Shown here: positions 19,052 to 28,764 of the stretch, one piece after another
Layout of the letters: each line of letters begins with the position of its first letter
Position numbering within the stretch: position 1 is the stretch's first letter
Source of the DNA: Bacteroidia bacterium
Lineage (GTDB): Bacteria > Bacteroidota > Bacteroidia > Flavobacteriales > Flavobacteriaceae
NCBI GenBank assembly: GCA_030428705.1
Contig: JAUIDI010000002.1
Location: 682,001-746,000 of the forward strand
Length of the DNA: 64,000 bases
Direction of reading: 5' to 3'
Notes under the pieces: generated by a model
The model's input: only the letters and a program-made list of their open reading frames with translations
What the model was told of the DNA's origin: nothing
The model's database searches: none
Made by a program: the position numbers and the translations under genes

Positions 19052-19078
19052 TTTTAATTTTTGGTTTTCGGTGTACTA

Positions 19079-19092
19079 GGACAAATTTGTCC
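19079..19092. promoter_or_regulatory. Putative Rrf2-family operator upstream of ric
   Basis: Perfect palindrome GGACAAATTTGTCC, 28 bp upstream of ric. Confidence 0.6.
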
Positions 19093-19110
19093 GATTTATG
19101 TTCAAATTTT

Positions 19111-19545
19111 TTACCGCTTCAAATAAGTGGTCCCCACTTCCAACCCCATTGTCATTTCTCGCAGACTGGTAGCTTCGAGCATATTTTTTAAATCGTCCCG
19201 AATCGCTACAAATCTATCGTGTACGGGGCAGGGTTTGTTCGCGTTGCATTTTTTTAGCCCCAGTCCACAGCCTACATAAACCTTGTCTCCGTCAATGGCA
19301 TGTACGATCTGGCCAAGTTTTATTCTCTCGATATTTGATTTTTCGATTTCAAAGCCACCGTACGCTCCTTTGCTCGAAGCGACGATCTTATTTCTTGATA
19401 ATTGCTGAAGTATCTTTGCGGTAAATGCCACGGGGGAATCAATTTCTTCCGCGATTTCCTTCAGGCTTACTCGCCTACCCTCCAATGATTGTGAGGCGAT
19501 ATAGGTCGCTGCCCTGATACCGTATTCGCATGCTTTTGAGAACAT
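19111..19545 (-). CDS. Rrf2-family transcriptional regulator (NsrR/IscR-like)
   Basis: MFSKACEYGIRAATYIASQS...CGLGLKKCNANKPCPVHD Cys cluster. Confidence 0.9.
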   Translation of the reverse strand: MFSKACEYGIRAATYIASQSLEGRRVSLKEIAEEIDSPVAFTAKILQQLSRNKIVASSKGAYGGFEIEKSNIERIKLGQIVHAIDGDKVYVGCGLGLKKCNANKPCPVHDRFVAIRDDLKNMLEATSLREMTMGLEVGTTYLKR

Positions 19546-19592
19546 TGGATTGTTTTGAAATCGAATACAAAGATAAAGGTATTTTTTAATTC

Positions 19593-19606
19593 GGACAAAA
19601 TTATCC
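19593..19606. promoter_or_regulatory. Putative Rrf2-family operator upstream of rrf2
   Basis: GGACAAAATTATCC, near copy of the 19079 palindrome. Confidence 0.55.
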
Positions 19607-19646
19607 TAATTAAATTCAATCTTCTGCTTGTCTTTCTCTTTACCTA

Positions 19647-20351
19647 TTAAAAACCCCTAAGAACACGTCGTAATTCATCTACATCGGCAACACCGATTTT
19701 CTTGCCCGAAGTTCTTAACCATCCTCTTTTCTTGAATTCCGATATAATCCGAATGCACGATTCCGTTGCAGTTCCTACTAGGCTGGCAATATCATCCCTT
19801 GATAATTTCAGTTTAAGAAATCCATCCTTATCTTCCCCAAAAGTATCTCTGACATGTAAAATTGCCTCGGCCATACGTTGTTTCACGGTCTTTAGTGACA
19901 TATTGACAATTACCGAATCAGCCTCCTTTACATCCTGGGCCAGTTGGTGGAGAAGTTCCATGGCGTATTCCGGGTTGCCTTGTACCGCTTCCATTATCCT
20001 CTCCTTTGGTATGAAGCAAACTTCCATGTCATCAACGGCAGTTGCGCTGAGATAGGCAGCATCCATGGTGAATAATGACGTTAGCCCCAGCACTTCTCCG
20101 CTAGTGGCAAGTTTCAAGATCTGTTTTCGGCCCTCGGAACTAATTTTCGATAATTTGGAGACCCCTTTACGCACACAAAAAATACCTTGAAGATGCTCTC
20201 CTTCGTTGAAAACCGGATTCCCTTTTTTGATTATCTTTGTTACTCTCGAATCGGATATCCTTTTCAACTCCTCCTTTCGTAAAATGCAAAGTGCATTGAT
20301 TTTACGTATAATACAATGCTCGCATGTCTCTTGTAAGCGCGTATCTCTCAT
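19647..20351 (-). CDS. FNR-like Crp/Fnr-family regulator with N-terminal Cys cluster
   Basis: CEHCIIRKINALCIL; cNMP-fold; DDIASLVGTATESCIRIISEFKKRGWL HTH; start refined to ATG 20351. Confidence 0.88.
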   Translation of the reverse strand: MRDTRLQETCEHCIIRKINALCILRKEELKRISDSRVTKIIKKGNPVFNEGEHLQGIFCVRKGVSKLSKISSEGRKQILKLATSGEVLGLTSLFTMDAAYLSATAVDDMEVCFIPKERIMEAVQGNPEYAMELLHQLAQDVKEADSVIVNMSLKTVKQRMAEAILHVRDTFGEDKDGFLKLKLSRDDIASLVGTATESCIRIISEFKKRGWLRTSGKKIGVADVDELRRVLRGF

Positions 20352-20606
20352 GCCCAAAAATTTACCTGACGGATTAAAGATACCACTTAGAGTATAAAAA
20401 TTCGTACCCGGAAACTGTTTTAAAATAGTTGGGCCCAATAGAAGTAGAAGCAACCAATTCAGCCCGGTAGCCCATTGGTGGCAGCTCTTTTTAAATTCTT
20501 GTCTAAAATTGTTGTAGAATGAATTTAAGACTATTTCAAAACAACAGAAGATTTTCATCAAGGAAATTACATATCTTCAACCGTATTAAAATATTATTAT
20601 ATATTT

Positions 20607-20626
20607 GTATATGTTATACATAATAC
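20607..20626. promoter_or_regulatory. Putative GntR operator A (sialic-acid locus)
   Basis: GTATATGTTATACATAATAC; core ATATGT-N3-ACATAA. Confidence 0.6.
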
Positions 20627-20630
20627 ATTT

Positions 20631-21548
20631 ATGAAAGACCTCATAGCTGCGACTTATGCTCCGATGCTTCCGGACGGTGGACTCAACTTGGATATTGTAC
20701 GCCAATACGGACAGTTCTTAAAATCCAATAAAGTTACCGGAGCCTTTGTGAATGGCTCTACCGGGGATTTTGTATCGTTAAACACCATTGAGCGCAAGCA
20801 ACTTATTGAAGCGTGGTCGAAAAACAAGCCTAAGGATTTTTTTCTTACGAACCACGTAGGACACTCCAATCTAAGGGAAGCAAAGGAACTTGCAGCGCAT
20901 TCAGAAGGCTTGGTGGATGCTATATGCGCCCTTCCTCCTTCCTATTTCAAACCGAAGACTTTGGAAAGCTTGTTATTTTATTGTAGCGAGATTGCAAGTA
21001 GCGCGCCCAGCATACCTTTTTATTATTACCACATTCCGCTACTCACAGGGGTCGATTTTCCGATGATCGATTTCTTAAAACTGGCCGTTAAGACCATCCC
21101 CAACTTCGGGGGAATAAAATATTCCAAATACAATCCGAGCGATTTTGCCAAGTGCCTACATTTCAACCAAGGTTCGCAAAATATACTTTTCGGTGTCGAT
21201 GAAAATCTCGTGTCAAGTTTGCCTCTTGGCGCTACCGGATGGGTTGGTAGCACCTATAACCATTTGGCACCACTCTATTATGAGATAATATCCTCATACA
21301 AAAACGGTAACGAACAAAAAGCCAATGAACTTCAGGAGAAGGCCGTTTTTTTTGTGGAAACCTTAGATAAGATAAGTGGTTTCAACGGTGCGGGAAAGAG
21401 TTTTATGCGACTTTTTGGCCTGGATATGGGCCCTAGTAGGTTTCCGCATAACACCATGACCAATGAACAATTAAATATCGCGATTCAGACCTTGGACAAA
21501 AAAGGAATACTACCCTACTTTGGCCAACGCTTTTCTACAAATGCATAG
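20631..21548 (+). CDS. nanA: N-acetylneuraminate lyase (DHDPS superfamily)
   Basis: MKDLIAATYAPMLPDGGLN, GAFVNGSTGDFVSL, FGGIKYSKYN; in sialidase-containing locus. Confidence 0.88.
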   Translation: MKDLIAATYAPMLPDGGLNLDIVRQYGQFLKSNKVTGAFVNGSTGDFVSLNTIERKQLIEAWSKNKPKDFFLTNHVGHSNLREAKELAAHSEGLVDAICALPPSYFKPKTLESLLFYCSEIASSAPSIPFYYYHIPLLTGVDFPMIDFLKLAVKTIPNFGGIKYSKYNPSDFAKCLHFNQGSQNILFGVDENLVSSLPLGATGWVGSTYNHLAPLYYEIISSYKNGNEQKANELQEKAVFFVETLDKISGFNGAGKSFMRLFGLDMGPSRFPHNTMTNEQLNIAIQTLDKKGILPYFGQRFSTNA

Positions 21549-21643
21549 TTAGAATTATCTAAGGCGGCATAGACTCCTATTTTTTAGCCGCACAATCCTA
21601 TATGTAAAACATTGATGAATGTTAAAATCTCTATTTTTTATTT

Positions 21644-21664
21644 GCATTATGTATAACATAATAC
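21644..21664. promoter_or_regulatory. Putative GntR operator B upstream of susC
   Basis: GCATTATGTATAACATAATAC; palindrome ATTATGT-A-TAACATAAT-like. Confidence 0.6.
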
Positions 21665-21723
21665 TTTTTATAGTATATTGCGCCCAGATTGTCCAACTAA
21701 TATTCACTCAAACTCAAAAGGAT

Positions 21724-24700
21724 ATGAAATTATCTGAAATAATTCATAGGGTTGAAAAGCACGGACCGACCCGCGTGTCTTATCACAACCTTAAAGCAAG
21801 AACATCCGTGCTTATATCGGCATTGGCAATGTTCTTTTTTAGCCAATTTACATTTGCGCAGGAACAAACGATAACAGGAACGGTCACGGATGCCGAAGGC
21901 GTACCCTTGCCGGGCGCAAGTATTATAGTCCAAGGTACTACAACTGGAACACAAACTGATTTTGATGGAAATTACGCCCTTGATGCGAGTGTCGGCGACG
22001 TATTGGTATTTAGCTATTTGGGTTTTGATTCGCAAGAGCTAACGGTCTCCACCGAGACTACCATCAACGTTGCCCTGGCCCAAAATACAGCAATGCTCGA
22101 CGAAGTCGTTGTTACAGGTTACGGTAGCCAAACCAGGGGAACTTTGACCACATCGGTTTCTAAATTGGACACCGAGATTTTAGAAACTTCGACAAGATCG
22201 AACGCCGCAACCGCCTTACAAGGTACGATTGCCGGTCTTAGGGTAACGAACACAACAGGACAACCAGGTGCTACGCCCCAAATTGTTCTACGTGGCGGTA
22301 CCAATTTTGACGGCACTGGTTCTCCCCTGATATTGATTGATGGAATTCCAGGTTCATTTTATGCCCTGAATTCCGATGATATCGAGTCCATCGAAGTCTT
22401 GAAAGATGCGGCTGCAACCGCGATTTACGGTGCAAGGTCGGCGAATGGGGTTATTCTGGTGACTACCAAAACGGGAAAGGCCGGAAAAGCCTCGATTAAT
22501 TATAAATACAAGTATAGTATCAATAAGGAAAGAGACGACCAACGGTACCTTTCCGCTGCGGATTTTATCAATTACAACCGACAAGGCCATGCCTATTCAG
22601 AGCAGGTTCTTGGTAACCCCAATTTCATACGCCAGTTTATCAATGGTGACAATTCTTTTGGAATAGGTGGCAACACGACCAACTCTCCCTTTACAACACA
22701 ATTGCTGACACCAGAAAATCAATATTTGCTGAATCAACCCGGCTGGAGTGCGATACCCGATATTTTGGATCCAAGTCGACAAATACTTTTTTTTGACAAC
22801 AAGAATGTGGGTGATCGTATCTATCAAGATAGCGAGACAAAAGACCACTATATATCATTTGACGGAGGTAATGAAAAAGGATCTTACTATTTAGGCCTTG
22901 GACTTTTGGACAATGACGGTCTCATATTAGGTTCAGGCTTTAAAAGATACTCGGGCAAGTTTAGCGGGTCCTATAGAATTTCGGATAAACTAAAAGTCAA
23001 CTCCAACGTTTTGTACTCACATTCCAACTTAAGTTTAAGCCCTTTAGGAGGTGATGATACCGTTTTTAGAAGATTTCAGGGTCAAGCACCTACATCAAGG
23101 GATTTTGACAACAATCCTGACGGCACTTTTTCAGATAGATATGCGGTAGGACAAAATCAAGGTTTTGGTAACCCACTATACTATCAGGATAAATTTGTAA
23201 GAAAAAATTTAGAACAGCGATTAGCGGCATCGGTAGGTTTCGACTGGAATATTTTCGAGAACCTGATCTTATCGGTCGATGGCAGCCATTTTACCATAAA
23301 CAATCATAATGAAAGCTTTAACAGGGCATATCGCGTTGGCAGTAATGAAGGTCCTTTGCGCACAGCTAGGGAGGCTTCCGTAAGTCTTGACCGAACATTG
23401 AGAAATCAATTGACGGGCACCTTGAACTACACTAAAAAGTTCGGCAACCATAATGTCAATGCATTGATCGGTGCCGAATATTTTAAGGACAATTTTTTTA
23501 CTACCGCGGCGGGAACGAGAAATTCACCAACCGACCTAATCGAAACGCTCAATGCTGGAGCAGAGGCCGATGGTATTCCTTTTAGTTTTGAAACTGAATA
23601 TGTAATTACTTCTGCGTTCGGTAGATTATTATATGATTACGATGATAGATATTTATTGGGGTTTACCTTTAGAAATGATGGTTCATCTAGGTTAGGTAAC
23701 AACAAGACCGGTTTTTTCCCCGGAGTATCTTTTGGTTGGAACGTACATAACGAAGACTTCTTCATTGATTCGTCGATTAGCAATATAATAAGCAGGTTAA
23801 AGCCAAGATTGAGCTACGGTGTTAACGGTAACCAAGATGTATTGGGCGGAACTCAAAATATCGCAGGGTTCAATGTACCTATCAATTATAGGGTTTTTGG
23901 TGCTTACGGAGCCCAAGGGGTTTATAATGGGCAAACAGGTTATGCCAACTCGCTCTTACCTACGTTGGATTTGAAATGGGAAAAATCAACAACTTTCAAT
24001 GTTGGTTTGGACATCTCGTTCTTTAATGAAAGAATTACGTTTATAACGGATGTATACTCTAGGGATATTAAAGATAAACTAGCGAATCTTACCCTACCCT
24101 TCTATACCGGATTTAGCAGCATTCTAACCAATAACGGAACCATCAGAAATAAAGGTTTTGAATTACAGGTGAACGGGGATGTTGTCAGGAATGACAATTT
24201 AACTTGGAATGTAGGTGCCACTTTTACCACCAATAAAAACTACGTGATAGCCCTTCCAGAGAATGACAATGAACTAAATCGACAAGGAGGTGAACTTATA
24301 TGGAATCCGAATACCGGACAGGAAGAATGGGTCGGTGGTTTTCAGGAAGGGCAAAGGTCGGGCAACGACCTTGTGGTAGCCTTTGAACAAGCAGGAATAT
24401 ATGCCACTCAAGCAGAGGCCGATGCCGATAATGCGATAACCGATGAATTTATGCCCGCTGCCAGTACAAATCAGCGTTGGGCCGGTGACGTAAAATGGGT
24501 AGACCAGAACAATGATGGTATCATCAATGGGCTTGATCGAAAAGTAATAGGGCGTACAACGCCAAACTTTATTGGTGGCTTGACGACTAGCTTGAACTAC
24601 AAGAACTTTGGTTTATTCGTCAAAACGGATTTTGCGACAGGCCATTTGGTTTGGAACCACATTCGGGCCAAGGGCTATGCACAAACCCAGGGAAACCTGA

Positions 24701-25071
24701 ATCAACCCATCGAAGTATTGGATTCTTGGACTCCTACCAACACTGAAACGGATTGGCCGCGCATGGTATTCGTCAATGCCGCGAAAAACGTATGGAGAGG
24801 AAATGAATCACGAGAGAGTTTGCAAAACTTTGGCAATGAACAATTCTGGGAAAAAGGGGATTATTTGGCTCTTAGGGAAATAACCCTCAGTTACAATGTG
24901 CCATCGGAATATTTTAACGAAGTCATTCAACGATTAAATATCTATTTAACAGGATCCAACCTTCATTATTTTAAAAGTATGAGCGGTGACACTCCTGAAA
25001 TCGGTGGTGTTCAATATGGAGCATTCCCCCTTCCCAAGACGATTACCATTGGATTAAACGTAACATTTTAA
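21724..25071 (+). CDS. SusC/RagA-family TonB-linked outer membrane protein
   Basis: ITGTVTDAEGVPLPGASIIVQGT, LDEVVVTGYGSQ plug motif; start refined to ATG 21724. Confidence 0.95.
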   Translation: MKLSEIIHRVEKHGPTRVSYHNLKARTSVLISALAMFFFSQFTFAQEQTITGTVTDAEGVPLPGASIIVQGTTTGTQTDFDGNYALDASVGDVLVFSYLGFDSQELTVSTETTINVALAQNTAMLDEVVVTGYGSQTRGTLTTSVSKLDTEILETSTRSNAATALQGTIAGLRVTNTTGQPGATPQIVLRGGTNFDGTGSPLILIDGIPGSFYALNSDDIESIEVLKDAAATAIYGARSANGVILVTTKTGKAGKASINYKYKYSINKERDDQRYLSAADFINYNRQGHAYSEQVLGNPNFIRQFINGDNSFGIGGNTTNSPFTTQLLTPENQYLLNQPGWSAIPDILDPSRQILFFDNKNVGDRIYQDSETKDHYISFDGGNEKGSYYLGLGLLDNDGLILGSGFKRYSGKFSGSYRISDKLKVNSNVLYSHSNLSLSPLGGDDTVFRRFQGQAPTSRDFDNNPDGTFSDRYAVGQNQGFGNPLYYQDKFVRKNLEQRLAASVGFDWNIFENLILSVDGSHFTINNHNESFNRAYRVGSNEGPLRTAREASVSLDRTLRNQLTGTLNYTKKFGNHNVNALIGAEYFKDNFFTTAAGTRNSPTDLIETLNAGAEADGIPFSFETEYVITSAFGRLLYDYDDRYLLGFTFRNDGSSRLGNNKTGFFPGVSFGWNVHNEDFFIDSSISNIISRLKPRLSYGVNGNQDVLGGTQNIAGFNVPINYRVFGAYGAQGVYNGQTGYANSLLPTLDLKWEKSTTFNVGLDISFFNERITFITDVYSRDIKDKLANLTLPFYTGFSSILTNNGTIRNKGFELQVNGDVVRNDNLTWNVGATFTTNKNYVIALPENDNELNRQGGELIWNPNTGQEEWVGGFQEGQRSGNDLVVAFEQAGIYATQAEADADNAITDEFMPAASTNQRWAGDVKWVDQNNDGIINGLDRKVIGRTTPNFIGGLTTSLNYKNFGLFVKTDFATGHLVWNHIRAKGYAQTQGNLNQPIEVLDSWTPTNTETDWPRMVFVNAAKNVWRGNESRESLQNFGNEQFWEKGDYLALREITLSYNVPSEYFNEVIQRLNIYLTGSNLHYFKSMSGDTPEIGGVQYGAFPLPKTITIGLNVTF

Positions 25072-25081
25072 ACTCAATAAA

Positions 25082-26584
25082 ATGAAAAAATATATATACA
25101 TACTGCTAGCTGTAATTACTTTTAGTGCTTGTGAGAGCGAACTTGATTTGGAAAGCCCAAGTGAATTGACTACCGCAGGATTTTGGGATTCTGAAGAAGG
25201 TGTCAGAACAGCCCATACAGGACTGTACGCAAATTTAAGGTCATCGGCCCAAAACCTATGGTTATTGGGTGAAATGAGAAGTGATATTTGGGGAGGACGA
25301 ACTTATGAGTCAGCGAATAACATTAATTTGATAGAGTCTAATTTTACCGAAGCTACGGCACCTTTTGAAGGTTGGGCCGGTCTATATACTAGAATTCATA
25401 GAATAAATGACTTTTTGGTAAATGCCCCTGATGTCAGTTTTATAAATGAGGATGATAAACAACATCTTATGGGGCAAGCTTACGGTTTGCGTGCCTTTTA
25501 TTACTACACCTTATTAAAAGCGTGGGGGGAAGTACCCATAATTTTGGAACCCGTAGGTGCCATAGACCCCTCTGACCTAAGTAAGCCCCGTTCCTCACAA
25601 GAAGAGGTAATGAGTTTGATAAAATCGGATATTGAGGCCTCTTTGGGGGCTTTCGGATCTGATGATAGTTTTTGGGAAGGCAACAGGAATTTCTGGTCCA
25701 AGGCCGCAACATTGGCGTTGAAAGGCGATGTTTATATCTGGTCCGGAAATTTACTTGGTGGAGGAACTTCCGACTTTACGGAAGCGAAAAACGCACTTCA
25801 ACAAATCTCCTCGTTCGGAGTTGATTTAGCACCTAGCGTACCTGAACTATGGGGTGTGGAGAATGAGGGGAACAATGAGTTCATTTTCGCGCTGCAATAC
25901 AAACAAGACGAAGCCGAGAACTTCTATAACAGCCTAACGGGTAGAAGTACGGAAATCAACCCACAATTTAATGATAAGGGGGAATCGATGATCGATTTTG
26001 TTATTGCCGGAGCTAACAGATATGGCCAGTCCGAGAAAACTATTTTGTTATTGGACGATAATGAGGATGGCCGTAAAGATGCTACATTCATTAGACTATA
26101 TGTCGATGACAACGCAGGAACGGGATACTCTAATTACTCCGAACCCGAATATTTTGGTTCCGTATTCAACAAATTCTTAGGTCAAGTCATAGGCACAGAA
26201 CGAATCTTTGAAAACGATGTACCGGTCTATCGCTATGCCGATGTCTTGTTGCTCTTGGCAGAAGCAAAAAATCTATTGGGAGAGGATCCTTCAGGGGAAA
26301 TCAACCAGATTCGTCAAAGAGCATACGGAGCAAGTTATGATGAAGTGGTTCACGGCTATATCAATGGTTCGCAAACCGATAACGCCAACGCTATTCTTGA
26401 TGAGCGTTACAAAGAATTTATCGGCGAAGGCAAAAGATGGTGGGATTTAAGAAGGGCTGGAGACAGTTATGTTTTAGAAAATGTCGAATTTTTAAATTCT
26501 GGGGAAGAGTTTAAATTGTTATTGCCCATAACCACCGACATGATCGGCAGAAACCCGGCATTGGTACAGACTCCTGGATATTAG
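25082..26584 (+). CDS. SusD/RagB-family outer membrane lipoprotein
   Basis: Lipobox FSACES; ERYKEFIGEGKRWWDLRRAG. Confidence 0.95.
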   Translation: MKKYIYILLAVITFSACESELDLESPSELTTAGFWDSEEGVRTAHTGLYANLRSSAQNLWLLGEMRSDIWGGRTYESANNINLIESNFTEATAPFEGWAGLYTRIHRINDFLVNAPDVSFINEDDKQHLMGQAYGLRAFYYYTLLKAWGEVPIILEPVGAIDPSDLSKPRSSQEEVMSLIKSDIEASLGAFGSDDSFWEGNRNFWSKAATLALKGDVYIWSGNLLGGGTSDFTEAKNALQQISSFGVDLAPSVPELWGVENEGNNEFIFALQYKQDEAENFYNSLTGRSTEINPQFNDKGESMIDFVIAGANRYGQSEKTILLLDDNEDGRKDATFIRLYVDDNAGTGYSNYSEPEYFGSVFNKFLGQVIGTERIFENDVPVYRYADVLLLLAEAKNLLGEDPSGEINQIRQRAYGASYDEVVHGYINGSQTDNANAILDERYKEFIGEGKRWWDLRRAGDSYVLENVEFLNSGEEFKLLLPITTDMIGRNPALVQTPGY

Positions 26585-26614
26585 GTAAGGAAAGTTGTTG
26601 AGTTAGTTTGAGAA

Positions 26615-26645
26615 AAGGTCTTGGCACGTTAACCAAGGCCTTTTT
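26615..26645. terminator. Bidirectional terminator between susD and gntR
   Basis: AAGGTCTTGG-CACGTTAA-CCAAGGCCTTTTT. Confidence 0.7.
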
Positions 26646-27375
26646 ATTTACTACCGTTTTTCTTAAAAGCATGGTCGAAATGTGGTTCCAAATGCCTTCG
26701 CATGGCACTTCTAAAAGTTTCGGGCGTACCTACTTTTAGATTCTCCAATAACATGCGGTGGGTAACGAACTTGCCTCCGGAAAAGTGGTAATCGTCAAGA
26801 TCTGTGTCTTTGGTTTCCTTTAAATAGACATAGTCGAAAACAGGTAACAAAAGGCTCTGGAACTTCTGTAACGTGGTATTGTTCGACATTTGATATAGTT
26901 TTCCGTGAAAGGCTATTTCTTTATCCAGCGTGAATCGTATTTTACCTGTCTCGGTAGCCTCTTCGGCTTCAACGATTTCTTCCAGTTCATCTAAATCTTT
27001 TTGATCTCTGTTTTCAAAAAGAAAATCGGCCATGCCCATTTCAAGGATTAAGCGTAGTTCGAAAAGTTGTTTTAACGTATCTTCCCCTAACAATGTCGGA
27101 TCTAAAATACGTTCAAAATTGTTGATGATATCCGGCTGCTTCAAAATCATGCCCCGGTGTTTTTTAGACTCGACCAACCCCAAAGTACGTAGACGCAGAA
27201 GGGCTTCACGTACGACCGTCCTGCTTACACCCAGCGATTCGGCAAATTCCAGTTCTTTGGGTATGGCGTCCCCGGGCTTGAGATTATTGTCCTTGAAAAA
27301 GGCCAACAGTTTTATCTCAACCTTATCCACAAGAGAGCCCGTGTCTACAGGTTCTATTTTCTTGTACTTCTTCAT
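26644..27375 (-). CDS. FadR/GntR-family (FCD) transcriptional regulator
   Basis: AESLGVSRTVVREALLRLRTLGLVESKKHRGMIL. Confidence 0.92.
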   Translation of the reverse strand: MKKYKKIEPVDTGSLVDKVEIKLLAFFKDNNLKPGDAIPKELEFAESLGVSRTVVREALLRLRTLGLVESKKHRGMILKQPDIINNFERILDPTLLGEDTLKQLFELRLILEMGMADFLFENRDQKDLDELEEIVEAEEATETGKIRFTLDKEIAFHGKLYQMSNNTTLQKFQSLLLPVFDYVYLKETKDTDLDDYHFSGGKFVTHRMLLENLKVGTPETFRSAMRRHLEPHFDHAFKKNGSK

Positions 27376-27543
27376 GTACTCAATTTTGTTTCTATTCGGA
27401 TAAATAATTAAAATCCATGCACGGGGTACCGATTTTAAATCGTAAAAATAACAATTGTAATTTTCTTCTCTAGATCAATCGTAATACAAGTATTTATTCC
27501 CCAGCGCGATTAACGAATTTACGTATTTTTTCATTAAATTTGT

Positions 27544-27560
27544 ATTATGTCATACATATT
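27544..27560. promoter_or_regulatory. Putative GntR operator C abutting the epimerase start codon
   Basis: ATTATGTCATACATATT matches operators A/B. Confidence 0.55.
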
Positions 27561-27562
27561 AT

Positions 27563-28723
27563 ATGGAATACGCCGAACTATATAAAAACACCTTGCTGAA
27601 CGACATACTTCTGTTTTGGGAAAAAAATTCCTTGGATAAAGAAAATGGAGGTTATTTTACGTGTTTAGACCGAACCGGAAAGGTATATGATACCGATAAG
27701 TTCGTTTGGCTTCAGGCAAGACAGGTATGGACGTTTTCAATGCTCTACAATCAAGTAGAAAAAAGAGAATCTTGGTTGCAAATCGCTACATCAGGTGCCG
27801 ATTTTCTAAAAAACCACGGAAGGGATTCCGAGGGAAACTTTTATTTTTCACTGACGCGGGAAGGAAAACCATTGGTTCAAGCGTATAACATTTTTTCCGA
27901 TTGCTTCGCCGCCATGGCCTTTGCCCAATACGCCAAGGCTTCCGAAAAAGAAGAATACGCAATACTTGCAAAAAATACCTACCATAATATCTTGAACAGA
28001 AAAGACGATCCGAAAGGAAAATATGAAAAGAGCACAGGCGAAAGAAACCTTAAGAATTTTGCCCTACCGATGATATTGTCCAATTTGGTCTTGGAACTGG
28101 AAGGTATTCTGGAAGCTGAAGAAGTGAAACAGACGATCGATTTTAGCATCAACGAAGTCATGGAGGTCTTTTTGCAAAAAGACTCTGGCTTGATTTTCGA
28201 AAACGTGCTTTCTGACGGTTCGCTCCAAGATAGTTTCGATGGCAGGCTTATCAATCCCGGGCACGGAATTGAAGCCATGTGGTTTATGATCGATATTGGT
28301 GCGCGTCAAAACGATCGGGCACTCATTCAAAGGGCAACGGAAACTATTATTCGGATTTTGGAATACGGCTGGGATGAAGAATTTGGCGGCATCTTCTATT
28401 TCATGGATGCAAAGGGCCATCCGCCCCAACAGTTGGAACATGACCAAAAATTGTGGTGGGTACATCTGGAAACCTTGGTGGCCTTGGCAAAGGTCTGGGA
28501 ACACAACCCCGTCAAATCCGTTAAATATTGGTTCCAAAAGGTACATGGTTATACTTGGTCACATTTTCCAGATCCCGACAATGGGGAATGGTTTGGCTAT
28601 CTTAACCGCCAAGGAAAACCGCATTTAACTTTAAAGGGCGGCAAATGGAAAGGTTGTTTTCATGTGCCAAGGGCGTTGTACCAATGTTGGAAGACCTTTG
28701 AACGCATAGAAGGCAAAGCGTAG
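27563..28723 (+). CDS. N-acylglucosamine 2-epimerase (AGE) family protein
   Basis: [48 protein letters not shown]. Confidence 0.92.
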   Translation: MEYAELYKNTLLNDILLFWEKNSLDKENGGYFTCLDRTGKVYDTDKFVWLQARQVWTFSMLYNQVEKRESWLQIATSGADFLKNHGRDSEGNFYFSLTREGKPLVQAYNIFSDCFAAMAFAQYAKASEKEEYAILAKNTYHNILNRKDDPKGKYEKSTGERNLKNFALPMILSNLVLELEGILEAEEVKQTIDFSINEVMEVFLQKDSGLIFENVLSDGSLQDSFDGRLINPGHGIEAMWFMIDIGARQNDRALIQRATETIIRILEYGWDEEFGGIFYFMDAKGHPPQQLEHDQKLWWVHLETLVALAKVWEHNPVKSVKYWFQKVHGYTWSHFPDPDNGEWFGYLNRQGKPHLTLKGGKWKGCFHVPRALYQCWKTFERIEGKA

Positions 28724-28764
28724 ATAGTATCAGTAAATTTAACTTCTAAAATCCAATTTAGATT

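Noticed and set aside
20352-20561. Extended N-terminus of the FNR-like ORF
   Set aside because: Upstream part does not resemble Crp/Fnr proteins; MRDTRLQETCEHC at 20351 is a better start.
21619-21723. Extended N-terminus of the SusC ORF
   Set aside because: Contains the putative GntR operator; MKLSEIIHRVEKHG at 21724 is a better start.
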